DNA from: Limiplasma sp964416065
GTDB lineage: Bacteria; Bacillota; Clostridia; Christensenellales; Aristaeellaceae
Length of the DNA stretch: 57,423 bases
Assembly (NCBI GenBank): GCA_964416065.1
Contig: CAYQCL010000009.1
Location: 1-57,423 of the forward strand
Direction: 5' to 3'
The notes under the pieces are model-generated. The model searched no databases and was not told the DNA's origin. It was given only the letters and a program-made list of their open reading frames with translations. Numbering within the stretch: the stretch's first letter is position 1; every line of letters begins with the position of its first letter. Positions 22,798-30,755 of the stretch are shown here, piece after piece. Made by a program: the position numbers and the translations under genes.

Positions 22798-24303
22798 TCA
22801 TGAAGCCGTCCGCTCCGCAATCGTCTGCCAGAATGCGACCATTTCCTCCATTCCTCGTTCGCGCAGTCCCTCGCGGAAGGCGGCGATATTCTCCGCGTTC
22901 AGTTCCAGCTGGCCCAGTACAAATCTGGCCAGCGTCTCATCCACATAAGGGCCAAGCTCATTTTGCCATTGAGCGACCTCCGCGCTTTCCTCCGATGTGA
23001 GTGTGTAGACGGGGAAGGGCCTTTTTACGAAAGCATCCAGCTTGTGCAGCTCTTCATTGACGCGCCGCACGTTTTCCTCCGTATAGCGATCGTAAAAAGC
23101 CTGTGGGAAGAGCCAGGGCATCTCTCCTGAGTCATAAACGCTCAGCTCGCTCAGCGCGGAGGCGGTAAGGCTGTCCAATCCGCCCTTCCAGTCCCAATAG
23201 CCCTCTTCATCCACCGCGTAGCTTTCGTCCCTTTTTCCGACCATCGCCTCAATCGCGCCCTCCTCGGAATAGAGGATGTCTACCCACCGCAGCAAGGCGG
23301 CGGGATCCTCGCAAGCGGAGGTGATGGCGAACGTGCCGCGCGTCACCTGGCCATAAAGGTCGCGGTATACCTGCGTGCCCTCATAAGCAAAGGGCTCGAC
23401 GATCACATAGTTTCGCGACATATCGTAGGTCACGAGCGAAACAGGGGTCGGCGCGAAGAAGGCCCCATAGGTGAGCTCCGCCTTTTCATCCGTAATACGT
23501 CGGAGCGTGTCCGCCGTGGTAAAGCCGTTCGGGTCAAGCAGCTTGTCGGCATAGAGGCCGCGAAGCGTCTCCGCCAGCGCAAAGAAGCTGTCCTCGTCGG
23601 GCCAATAGTGCACCTGTCCCTCTTCGTCCAAATAGATATTATAGTCGTTCGCTACCACACCGTAGGCATGGGAGAACAGCTTCAGCTCCCAAGGGCCCAG
23701 AAAGGCCAAGGGGATCTCGTCCTTCTTTCCATTGCCATTGGGATCACGATCCCGGAAGGCCGTCAAAACCTCACGAAGGCTCTCAAAATCCGTCGGCGCG
23801 TCCAGTCCAAGCTTATCCAGCCAGGTTTGATTGATCCACAGCGCGTCCTGCGGGGCAACCTCCTGAAGCGCTGGCAGCGCCACAATCTTCCCATCTGGAA
23901 GCGTGATCGCCTCCAACCAGTCAGGATGCGTCTGAAGCAGCGCCCACAGATTCGGCGCGTTTTCCTCAAGCAGAGGCTTGAGATCGATGAGCTGTCCGCT
24001 CTTGGAATAGCGGAGCATCTCCTCCGTGGTCAGCGCGGCCTTAAACAGCACGTCCGGAAGCGTGCCGTTTTCGGCAAACATCGCGTCCTTTGCCGCCTGC
24101 CACTTCGTCCGATCCGTATACTCGTCAAAGGTAAAGGAAAGGCCCGTCCTCTCCTGCATTCGGATAAAAAACTGATTGGTGTTCCAATCATGATTACTGC
24201 TCTCGCCGTCGTAGCCGGCCATGGAAAAGACCGTCTCCGCCATCGCGGCGGGGACGAAGGCCAACATCAGGCACAAAAAACAGCATAACGTGCGTCGAAG
24301 CAT
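22798..24303 (-). CDS. Exported extracellular solute-binding protein
   Basis: The 501-residue protein starts with a signal peptide (LCCFLCLMLAFVPAAMA, cleavage before ETVF) and no lipobox in the usual place. The rest resembles large family 1 binding proteins for oligosaccharides: the N-terminal region DVLFKAALTTEEMLRYSKSG, then DRDPNGNGKKDEIPLAF, a calcium-like loop typical of LplA-type proteins. No permease or ATPase genes accompany it, so partners must be elsewhere. Its position before galK suggests a galactose-containing ligand, but this is an inference. TTGGAGGACGCGAT precedes the ATG. Confidence 0.88.
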   Translation of the reverse strand: MLRRTLCCFLCLMLAFVPAAMAETVFSMAGYDGESSNHDWNTNQFFIRMQERTGLSFTFDEYTDRTKWQAAKDAMFAENGTLPDVLFKAALTTEEMLRYSKSGQLIDLKPLLEENAPNLWALLQTHPDWLEAITLPDGKIVALPALQEVAPQDALWINQTWLDKLGLDAPTDFESLREVLTAFRDRDPNGNGKKDEIPLAFLGPWELKLFSHAYGVVANDYNIYLDEEGQVHYWPDEDSFFALAETLRGLYADKLLDPNGFTTADTLRRITDEKAELTYGAFFAPTPVSLVTYDMSRNYVIVEPFAYEGTQVYRDLYGQVTRGTFAITSACEDPAALLRWVDILYSEEGAIEAMVGKRDESYAVDEEGYWDWKGGLDSLTASALSELSVYDSGEMPWLFPQAFYDRYTEENVRRVNEELHKLDAFVKRPFPVYTLTSEESAEVAQWQNELGPYVDETLARFVLGQLELNAENIAAFREGLRERGMEEMVAFWQTIAERTAS

Positions 24304-24361
24304 ATCGCGTCCTCCAAAAAATCATAATGTGCGGAAACCATGAATCGCACTTTATGGCTCT

Positions 24362-24390
24362 ATTATACCTGATTGCAGAAAATTTGAAAA
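24362..24390 (-). promoter_or_regulatory. Promoter of the binding protein/galK genes
   Basis: On the minus strand TTTTCA (24390-24385) and TATAAT (24367-24362) are 17 bases apart, about 60 bases ahead of the binding-protein start. The -35 is weak. No catabolite or sugar-regulator operator was recognised. Confidence 0.55.
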
Positions 24391-24420
24391 CCTTCTGCGT
24401 AAAATTTTTCGTAACGCCCG

Positions 24421-24921
24421 CTAGAGCTCGCGCACAAACTCCCTAAGTTCAGCCGTCTCGCCGCCGAAGCTCTCCCTCTGCGCCCTTCCCGATGCCCGAA
24501 AACCCATATGGGTATAGAAACCCTCAGCGTGCACGTTCTGGGCGAACGTCCACAGGCAGGCCGCCTCGCATCCGTTGTCGCGAAGCTTTTGAAGCGCGGC
24601 TTCCATGAGCATGCGCCCATAGCCCCGTCCCGTTACGGCAGGCCTGAGATAAATGCCCACAATTTCTCCATAGCCCTCCCGTCCTGGCTCGCGGGAGAAG
24701 CACACCGTCGCGGCGCCCAGAACGGTTTCCTTCTGGTCGAACAGCGCGATTGTCGATGCCGGATCAGCCTTCAGCGTCGCGTCCCAGCGATCAGAGGTCA
24801 GCCTATCCAGGAATTTCTTCGGGAGGATGCCTTGATAACCCGCCCTCCAGCTTTCGGCATACACCCGTCCCACCTCGTCAATATTATCCTCATACGTAAG
24901 CGCACGCGCTGTTATCATTGT
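24421..24921 (-). CDS. GNAT family N-acetyltransferase
   Basis: The 166-residue enzyme has the full GNAT pattern: an N-terminal YAESWRAGYQGILPKKFL, strand beta-4 GEIVGIYLRPAVTGRGYGRM with the acetyl-CoA loop R-G-Y-G-R, and the terminal NVHAEGFYTHMGFRASG. The N-terminal AESWRxxYxGILP is typical of a subgroup whose substrates are unknown. GGAGGG lies 7 bases before the ATG at 24921, so the earlier in-frame start is rejected. Confidence 0.9.
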   Translation of the reverse strand, partial: TMITARALTYEDNIDEVGRVYAESWRAGYQGILPKKFLDRLTSDRWDATLKADPASTIALFDQKETVLGAATVCFSREPGREGYGEIVGIYLRPAVTGRGYGRMLMEAALQKLRDNGCEAACLWTFAQNVHAEGFYTHMGFRASGRAQRESFGGETAELREFVREL

Positions 24922-24939
24922 GCTTCCCTCCTTCAAACG

Positions 24940-24970
24940 AAAAATGGGCGGACATGTCGTTCCGCCCCTC
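24940..24970 (-). terminator. Terminator of the wbp-like operon
   Basis: On the minus strand GGGGCGGA and TCCGCCCA pair over ACGACATG and are followed by TTTTTCG. It lies right after the DegT aminotransferase gene and ends the sugar operon. Confidence 0.85.
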
Positions 24971-24973
24971 TGA

Positions 24974-26107
24974 TCAGCCTTTCAGATATTCATGCAGTGC
25001 TCCTGTCACGCGCCCAATCTCCTCCTCCGTGATATAAGGATGCATGGGCAGGGCAAGAATCCTCTCGCACGCCTGAAGCGTGTTGGGGTACCACATGTCC
25101 GGAAAGTGCCTGTCCGCGTATGCCGTTTGCTGATGGATGCCTCGCGGATAATAAATCATGCTCGGAATCTCGTGCTCTTTAAGATACCTTTGCGCTCCGT
25201 CACGCCGTTTCCTGTCCTCGAAAAGCACGCTGTACTGCGCCCAGCTGCTGGTATAGCCCTGCGGCACGGACGGCGTCGTTATGAGATCTTCCAGCGCCTG
25301 TGTGTATTTCTTCGCCGCCTCATTCAGCGCGTCAAGCTCATAGCGGCGCAACGCGCCGAGCTTAGGCAGCAGTACCGCCGCCTGCAGCGTATCCAGCCGT
25401 GAATTCATACCAAAGCGCTGATTATCATACTTATCCTTTTCTCCCCGACCGTTTGCGCGGAGCGAGCGCAGGAGCGCGTTCTCCTCCACACTGTCGACAA
25501 ACAGCGCCCCGCCGTCTCCATAGCATCCCAACGGTTTGGCAGGAAAGAAGGAGGTGACGGCCGCGTCGCCAAAGGCGCACGCCCGCTTGCCCTCAATGCT
25601 TCCGCCATATCCTTGCGCCGCGTCCTCCAAAACCTTCATGCCGTGGGCCCTGGCAATCGCCTCGATGCGCGGGTAATCGGCCGGCAGTCCAAAGAGATCA
25701 ACCGCGACGATTACGCTCGGGCGCAGCCTTCCCTCTCGCTCAACGTGCCGGATAGCCTCCTCAAGAGCGTCCGGTGACAGGTTGAAGGTATTCAGGTCAA
25801 TATCCACGGGAATCAGCTCCGCGCCGACGGTGGTCGCGCATCCGGCGGACGCGAAATACGTAAAGTCCGGAGCGAAGACCGCGTCTCCGTCGCCAATTCC
25901 CCACATCATCAGCGCCAGCACGAGCGCGTCGGTTCCGTTGCCGCAGGTCACGCAATGCGCGCGGCCCACATCCTCCGCCAGCCTGTTTTCAAGCTCACCC
26001 ACCTGCTCGCCCAAAATAAAATGACCCTTGGCGAGTACGTCCGCCATACCTTGGTCGATCTCTCGCTGAAGCGCACGATATTGTGCGCCCAGATCGTGAA
26101 ACTGCAT
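24974..26107 (-). CDS. DegT/DnrJ/EryC1 aminotransferase, WbpE/WlbC-like
   Basis: This PLP enzyme should transfer an amino group from glutamate to a 3-keto nucleotide sugar. The 377-residue protein has the opening LGAQYRALQREIDQGM, the PLP-phosphate segment CGNGTDALVLAL, EDAAQGYGG and the Schiff-base lysine in SFFPAKPLGCYGDGG. The C-terminal sugar-site residues include YYPRGIHQQTAY. The GGxxPxK... lysine context with FFPAKPLG is typical of WbpE and relatives. Its ATG directly follows the acetyltransferase gene. With its operon partners the likely substrate is UDP-2-acetamido-2-deoxy-3-oxo-glucuronate (inference from the neighbourhood). Confidence 0.93.
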   Translation of the reverse strand: MQFHDLGAQYRALQREIDQGMADVLAKGHFILGEQVGELENRLAEDVGRAHCVTCGNGTDALVLALMMWGIGDGDAVFAPDFTYFASAGCATTVGAELIPVDIDLNTFNLSPDALEEAIRHVEREGRLRPSVIVAVDLFGLPADYPRIEAIARAHGMKVLEDAAQGYGGSIEGKRACAFGDAAVTSFFPAKPLGCYGDGGALFVDSVEENALLRSLRANGRGEKDKYDNQRFGMNSRLDTLQAAVLLPKLGALRRYELDALNEAAKKYTQALEDLITTPSVPQGYTSSWAQYSVLFEDRKRRDGAQRYLKEHEIPSMIYYPRGIHQQTAYADRHFPDMWYPNTLQACERILALPMHPYITEEEIGRVTGALHEYLKG

Positions 26108-26671
26108 CTATTCGGCCTCCTTAAGCCCCTCTCCGTCAGGAAGAAACCGGCGCCCGCATTTCGGACATGTGAGCGTCCCGCGCAAGACCTCGCCGCAGGT
26201 ACACACGAAGCCGCGCTTTTGAGCGGGCGCGCCCAGCATGAGTGCATGCGGCGGCACATCTCTCGTGACCACGGCGCCGGCCCCAATCATGGCATACCTT
26301 CCGACGCGATGACCGCAAACCACTGTAGCATTCGCGCCGATGGAGGCCCCGTCCTCCACATATGTCCTCACGAAATGCTCATGTCCCTTGGGAAAGCGCG
26401 CGCGTGGCGTGAGATCGTTGGTAAAAACGCAGCTGGGGCCGCAAAACACCCCGTCTCCCAAGGTCACACCCTCATAGATGCTGACGTTGTTTTGCAGCTT
26501 GCAGTCATCCCCTATCACCGTGCGCTTGCCAAGGTAACAATTCTGCCCGATGGAGCAGCCGCTTCCCACGCGCGCGCTGCCCTCCACATGACTAAAATGC
26601 CATACCTTCGTGCCCTCGCCCAACTGTGCGCCCTCGTCCACGACGGCCGTCGGGTGAATAAACGCGCTCAT
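26108..26671 (-). CDS. Left-handed beta-helix acetyltransferase, WbpD/WlbB-like
   Basis: This 187-residue protein is a hexapeptide-repeat acetyltransferase: FIHPTAVVDEGAQLGEGT, then repeats such as GSGCSIGQNCYLGKRTVIGD and VCGHRVGRYAMIGAGAVVT. A C-terminal zinc ribbon (CTCGEVLRGTLTCPKCGRRF) is found in many WlbB relatives. It should acetylate the 3-amino group made by the adjacent aminotransferase, using acetyl-CoA. The start overlaps the oxidoreductase gene stop (ATGA). Confidence 0.93.
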   Translation of the reverse strand: MSAFIHPTAVVDEGAQLGEGTKVWHFSHVEGSARVGSGCSIGQNCYLGKRTVIGDDCKLQNNVSIYEGVTLGDGVFCGPSCVFTNDLTPRARFPKGHEHFVRTYVEDGASIGANATVVCGHRVGRYAMIGAGAVVTRDVPPHALMLGAPAQKRGFVCTCGEVLRGTLTCPKCGRRFLPDGEGLKEAE

Positions 26672-27768
26672 TGCCCGAACCGCCCTTCAAAATCTGTGGC
26701 GGCGCAATCGTCCAGCGGAAGCGAGACAGGCCTGTGCTCCGCCGCCGACTTGTAGATCGCCAGCACCAGTTCCAACGCCCTCATGCCGGCGCGCCCGTCC
26801 ACATATGGCGTGCGATCGTTTCTGATCGCGTCGATCATGTCGGCGTACAGGGGCGTATGGCCAAAGCCATAGACATTGGGCGGGTTTTCGCTAAATTCCA
26901 TCTTGATGGTAGCCGGATCGCCGCGTCCGTCGCGAAAATCCCACTCTTCAATGATATTGACGCTTTTCCCGCCCGCCTTGACCGTGCCATCCCGGCCGAA
27001 CAGATAGAGCGTTTCCTCAAGGTTATGCGGATAGATGTTCGTCGTGCCCTCTACAATGCCGTACGCCCCGTTTGAAAAGCGCACCAGCGCGATCCCCAGA
27101 TCCTCCGCCTGGATATAATCATGCTGCAAATTATCGGTATAGGCCATAACCTCGCTGACCTCGTCGCCCATCATCCATCGCAGCAGGTCAATGTTGTGGA
27201 TGCATTGATTCATCAACGCGCCGCCGTCCTGCGCCCAGGTTCCGCGCCAGCACGCCTGCTGATAATACTCAGGGCCGCGATTCCAGCGTACATGCGCCGC
27301 GCCGTGCAGCATCCGTCCGAAGCGCCCTTCCTCCACGGCGCCGCGAATTTTCTGGATTGACTTGTTGAATCGATTTTGGTGGCAGGCGCAGAGCTTCAGT
27401 CCCCTCGCGTCCGCTTCCCGAATCATCGCGCGCGCATCCTCGAGTGAAAGCGCAAGCGGCTTTTCAATGATCACATTAGAGCCGGCGCGAAGCACGTCCA
27501 GGCCGATCAGCGCGTGCTTTCCGCTCTCCGTCGCCACCGCGCACATCTCGAGGCGCTCTTTTTCCAGCATCACATGATAGTCCTGATAGCGGCGCACCTT
27601 GGAACGATTTGCTTCATCCACGGGCTGGAGCACCTTCTCCATCCGTTCCTCTATCGGATCACATACCGCGCACAGTTCCAGCTCCTGTGAATTGTTCATA
27701 ACCGCCGCGATATGGTTGGGCGCAATCCTTCCACAGCCAATCAGCGCATATCGAAGACGCCTTTCCAT
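26668..27768 (-). CDS. Gfo/Idh/MocA oxidoreductase, WbpB/WlbA-like
   Basis: The enzyme should oxidise C3 of UDP-GlcNAc-uronate with NAD. The Rossmann start is YALIGCGRIAPNHIAAV, EKP appears in NVIIEKPLALS, and the substrate segment CHQNRFNKSIQKIR is followed by VRWNRGPEYYQQACWRG, then DGGALMNQCIHNIDLL. These match WlbA-type dehydrogenases closely. GGAGG lies 9 bases before the ATG at 27768, giving 366 residues; an earlier start overlaps the dehydrogenase stop. It is the second gene of the four-gene nucleotide-sugar operon. Confidence 0.93.
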   Translation of the reverse strand: MERRLRYALIGCGRIAPNHIAAVMNNSQELELCAVCDPIEERMEKVLQPVDEANRSKVRRYQDYHVMLEKERLEMCAVATESGKHALIGLDVLRAGSNVIIEKPLALSLEDARAMIREADARGLKLCACHQNRFNKSIQKIRGAVEEGRFGRMLHGAAHVRWNRGPEYYQQACWRGTWAQDGGALMNQCIHNIDLLRWMMGDEVSEVMAYTDNLQHDYIQAEDLGIALVRFSNGAYGIVEGTTNIYPHNLEETLYLFGRDGTVKAGGKSVNIIEEWDFRDGRGDPATIKMEFSENPPNVYGFGHTPLYADMIDAIRNDRTPYVDGRAGMRALELVLAIYKSAAEHRPVSLPLDDCAATDFEGRFGQ

Positions 27769-27792
27769 TCCCTGAAGCCTCCTTTCGCGCAC

Positions 27793-29100
27793 TTAAAGCA
27801 GACGGATATTCTCGCGCCTCTTTACGTTCTTCATCGCGTTCTTGGTATCGAAAATCAAATCGGCGTGACTGGCCACAAAATCATAGTCCACCGTCGTATG
27901 GGCGGTTGTCACCATCACCAAATCAGCCTCCTCAAGCGCCTCCTTCGTCAGCGCCGGAAGTCCCTTTTCCACTCTTCCGTCCTCCCTGTATTCCGGAATA
28001 TAGGGATCATAGAAGCTCACCCGTGCGCCGCGCACGCGCAGACAGTCTATCACGCGGATCGCGGGGCTTTCGCGGTAATCGTCGATGTCCTGCTTATAGG
28101 CCACGCCCAGCACCAGCACCTTTGCGCCATTCATCGCCTTTTGGCGCTCGTTGAGCGCCTTCATGGCGCGATCCGCGCAGTAATCGGGCATGCGGTCGTT
28201 AATGATCATGCTGCTTTCGATCATGGACGTATGGAAGCCAAATTCGCGGGCTTTCCAGCTCAGATAATAGGGATCGAGCGGGATGCAATGGCCGCCGAGG
28301 CCGGGACCGGGGTAGAACGCCTGGAAGCCGTAGGGCTTGCTCTTAGCGGCATCCACGACCTCCCACACATTGATGCCCATACGATCGCACAGCATAGCCA
28401 ATTCGTTAATGAGACCTATATTGACATTTCGATAGGTATTTTCAAGGATCTTTTCCATCTCCGCCACCGCCGGACTGCTTACGCGCTGGACGGGCGCCTC
28501 CAGCACCGCCTCATACAGCGTGGCGGCGATATCCGTGCATTCGGGCGTCACGCCGCCCACGACCTTGGGCGTGTTTTTGGTCTTATAGATGAGGTTGCCC
28601 GGATCGACGCGCTCAGGCGAGAAGGCAAGATAAAAATCCTCGCCGCACTTCAGCCCGCTCCTTTCCAGAATCGGCCGGATAAGCTCCTCCGTGGTGCCGG
28701 GATATGTGGTGGATTCAAGCACCACCAGCATGTCCTTATGCATATAGGGCATGATACTCTCCGTGGAGGAGCGAACATAGCTGATATCCGGCTGCTGATG
28801 CTTGTCCAGCGGCGTAGGAACGGCAATGCAGACGCAGTCGCAGGAAGCGACGGAAGCAAAATCCGTCGTAGCGCGCAGATAGCCGTCCCGCACGATTCTT
28901 TCCAGATCGCTGTCCACCACATCCCCAATATAGTTATGGCCCTGATTGACCATTTCCACCTTCTGGTTCTGAACGTCAAACCCTATGACATGAAAGCCTG
29001 CCTTTGCCTTTTCGACGGCCAGCGGCAAGCCCACATAGCCCAGACCAACCACACCCAGCGTTACCGAGCGGTTGAGAATCTTTTGTTTCAGCATGGACAT
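27793..29100 (-). CDS. Nucleotide sugar 6-dehydrogenase, WbpA-like
   Basis: This 435-residue enzyme oxidises a UDP-sugar, probably UDP-GlcNAc, to its uronic acid in two NAD-dependent steps. The Rossmann motif GVVGLGYVGLPLAVEKA is followed by VLESTTYPGTTEELI, ENTYRNVNIGLINELA and the catalytic cysteine segment PGPGLGGHCIPLDPYYL. A C-terminal UDP-binding domain begins at VLVLGVAYKQDIDDYRESP. AAAGGAG lies 8 bases before the ATG at 29100; the frame is open 28 codons further upstream but without a ribosome binding site. It is the first gene of the wbp-like operon and has a strong promoter region before it. Confidence 0.94.
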   Translation of the reverse strand: MSMLKQKILNRSVTLGVVGLGYVGLPLAVEKAKAGFHVIGFDVQNQKVEMVNQGHNYIGDVVDSDLERIVRDGYLRATTDFASVASCDCVCIAVPTPLDKHQQPDISYVRSSTESIMPYMHKDMLVVLESTTYPGTTEELIRPILERSGLKCGEDFYLAFSPERVDPGNLIYKTKNTPKVVGGVTPECTDIAATLYEAVLEAPVQRVSSPAVAEMEKILENTYRNVNIGLINELAMLCDRMGINVWEVVDAAKSKPYGFQAFYPGPGLGGHCIPLDPYYLSWKAREFGFHTSMIESSMIINDRMPDYCADRAMKALNERQKAMNGAKVLVLGVAYKQDIDDYRESPAIRVIDCLRVRGARVSFYDPYIPEYREDGRVEKGLPALTKEALEEADLVMVTTAHTTVDYDFVASHADLIFDTKNAMKNVKRRENIRLL

Positions 29101-29155
29101 CTCGCCATCTCCTTTGCTTACTGATCGGCGCGGCGGAACCTGCACACCACCCCTG

Positions 29156-29191
29156 ATGATATAGGATACCGTATAGAGCGTCAAAAGTCAA
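29156..29191 (-). promoter_or_regulatory. Two overlapping promoters of the wbp-like operon
   Basis: On the minus strand TTGACT (29191-29186) pairs with TATCCT (29168-29163) at 17 bases, and TTGACG (29184-29179) pairs with TATCAT (29161-29156), also at 17 bases. Either could drive the four sugar genes; the two are staggered by 7 bases. Confidence 0.6.
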
Positions 29192-29226
29192 TCCGAACGA
29201 ACGACCCGTGAAACGATGCCTAACGT

Positions 29227-30339
29227 TCAGGAAAGATACATAAAGAAATCACATTCCAGCCTGCCGTTGTACAGACGGCGCTTCTTATCCGCGCGCCTGC
29301 CAAAGGCGCGCTCAAAGCCCGCGTCCGCCGTAATGGCGCACAGCTTCCAGCCGGGATGCCGCCTGAAAAGGAGACCCAGTTCGCGGTAGAGCGCCCGCGC
29401 CTCATCCAGATCCCCCAGGCGCTCGCCATAGGGCGGGTTGACGAGAAACACGCCCGCATCGCCCTGAAGCGTAAGCCTTCTTAAATCAAGCCGATTTACC
29501 TCAATCCGTCCGTCGAAGCCCGCCTGATGAATATGCCTCGCACAAAGTGAAAGCGCGTCGGGATCGATGTCGCTTCCGCCGATTTGAAACGGCTCATCTG
29601 GCGAATAAGCGCTTCGTGCTTTCTCACGGGCGGACGCCATTTCGTCTTTCGGCATAAAGGGATAGCTTTCGCACGCAAAGGCGCGCGTGAGCCCGGCGGG
29701 GCGATTCGTCGCCTTCAGTGCCGCCTCAATCAGCAGCGTTCCCGTACCGCAGCACGGATCGTATAGCGGCATCCCCCTTCTCCATGGGCTGATTTCCACC
29801 AGCGCGGCCGCAAGCGTTTCCCGAAGCGGCGCCTCGCCATTCCAGGTTCGATAGCCTCGGCGGGAAAGCGCGTCGCCGCTCATGTCCAGCGTCAGACGGA
29901 CGCGATCGCTGACCACGGCGACCTCGATCGGAAAGCGCGCGCCCGTTTCCGGCAGACGCCCCACCTTTAGTCGACTCATCAAACGGTTGACGATCGCCTT
30001 TTTGACGATTGCCTGGCAGTCCCGCACGCTCATCAGCCGACTCCTGACGCATTTCCCGCTCACATGAATCGCCGCGTCCGATGGAAGCAGCCTTTCCCAC
30101 GCGACGCTGCTTGTCAATTCAAACAGCTCGTCAAAGGAAGTCGCCTCTTGCTCCTTAAGCACCATCAGCACGCGGTCCGCCGTGCGAAGACGCAGGTTCG
30201 CGCGATAGGCGTCCATCAGGCCGCCCGTAAAGCGCGCTCCACCGTTTTCCGCCTTCGCGGCGATTCCCATGCGCCTGAGCTCGTTCGCCGCCACACCCTC
30301 CAGCCCAAACGCCGCCGTCGCCAAAAACGTGTATTCCAT
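29227..30339 (-). CDS. THUMP-domain RNA methyltransferase (RlmL/YpsC type)
   Basis: The 370-residue protein methylates a guanosine in 23S rRNA if it acts like its relatives. A THUMP RNA-binding domain covers about residues 45-155. The SAM-binding Rossmann domain includes LYDPCCGTGTLLIEAAL, GSDIDPDALSLCARH, and the catalytic motif FLVNPPYGERLGDL (NPPY). The opening EYTFLATAAFGLEGVAANEL is typical. GAGGAGAAC precedes the ATG at 30339. It is a separate gene between the wbp-like operon and the epimerase and is not obviously related to the sugar pathway. Confidence 0.94.
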   Translation of the reverse strand: MEYTFLATAAFGLEGVAANELRRMGIAAKAENGGARFTGGLMDAYRANLRLRTADRVLMVLKEQEATSFDELFELTSSVAWERLLPSDAAIHVSGKCVRSRLMSVRDCQAIVKKAIVNRLMSRLKVGRLPETGARFPIEVAVVSDRVRLTLDMSGDALSRRGYRTWNGEAPLRETLAAALVEISPWRRGMPLYDPCCGTGTLLIEAALKATNRPAGLTRAFACESYPFMPKDEMASAREKARSAYSPDEPFQIGGSDIDPDALSLCARHIHQAGFDGRIEVNRLDLRRLTLQGDAGVFLVNPPYGERLGDLDEARALYRELGLLFRRHPGWKLCAITADAGFERAFGRRADKKRRLYNGRLECDFFMYLS

Positions 30340-30404
30340 GTTCTCCTCCGTATGGAACCCTTGTAAAAAGCGCAGGCTAACGTCGTTTGAAAGGACGTGT
30401 TCTT

Positions 30405-30755
30405 ATGCCAATGACCTTTTTGACCGGTTCCCTGCTTTATCCGCTCATCGAGCTTGGGTGGCGCGGCCGCACTCATCCCAGCATGGCGCTGGCGGGCGGT
30501 GCGGCACTATGCGCGCTTCAACGCATCAGCCGTCTTGAAAAGAGCCGCCCCATCTGGCAGCAGGCGCTGCTGGGCGGCCTTGCGATCACGGGAATCGAGT
30601 ATGCCGTCGGTCTCGCGTTCAACCGTCGGTATCGGATTTGGGACTACCGACGCATGCCGCTTAACGTCCGCGGACAGGTCTGCGCGCCGTTCACCCTGAT
30701 CTGGTGCGGTCTCAGTGCGCTGACGCTCGCGGGGATGCGCGCCCTCAAGGGCTGA
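30405..30755 (+). CDS. Putative ABC-transporter type IV membrane protein
   Basis: The 116-residue protein has about four short hydrophobic segments and the family marks GSLLYPLIELGWRGRTHPS, GIEYAVGLAFN, IWDYRRMPLNVRGQVCAPF. These match the PF06541-type proteins of unknown function that are often named putative ABC permeases. AAAGGA is 9 bases before the ATG at 30405; a TTG at 30387 is also in frame. It is the only plus-strand gene in a long minus-strand stretch. Confidence 0.85.
   Translation: MPMTFLTGSLLYPLIELGWRGRTHPSMALAGGAALCALQRISRLEKSRPIWQQALLGGLAITGIEYAVGLAFNRRYRIWDYRRMPLNVRGQVCAPFTLIWCGLSALTLAGMRALKG

Noticed and set aside
27712..29124. A 470-codon plus-strand open frame antisense to the WbpA-like gene
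   Set aside because: It is a low-complexity shadow rich in His, Arg and Gln, while the minus strand encodes a clear nucleotide-sugar dehydrogenase with all motifs.
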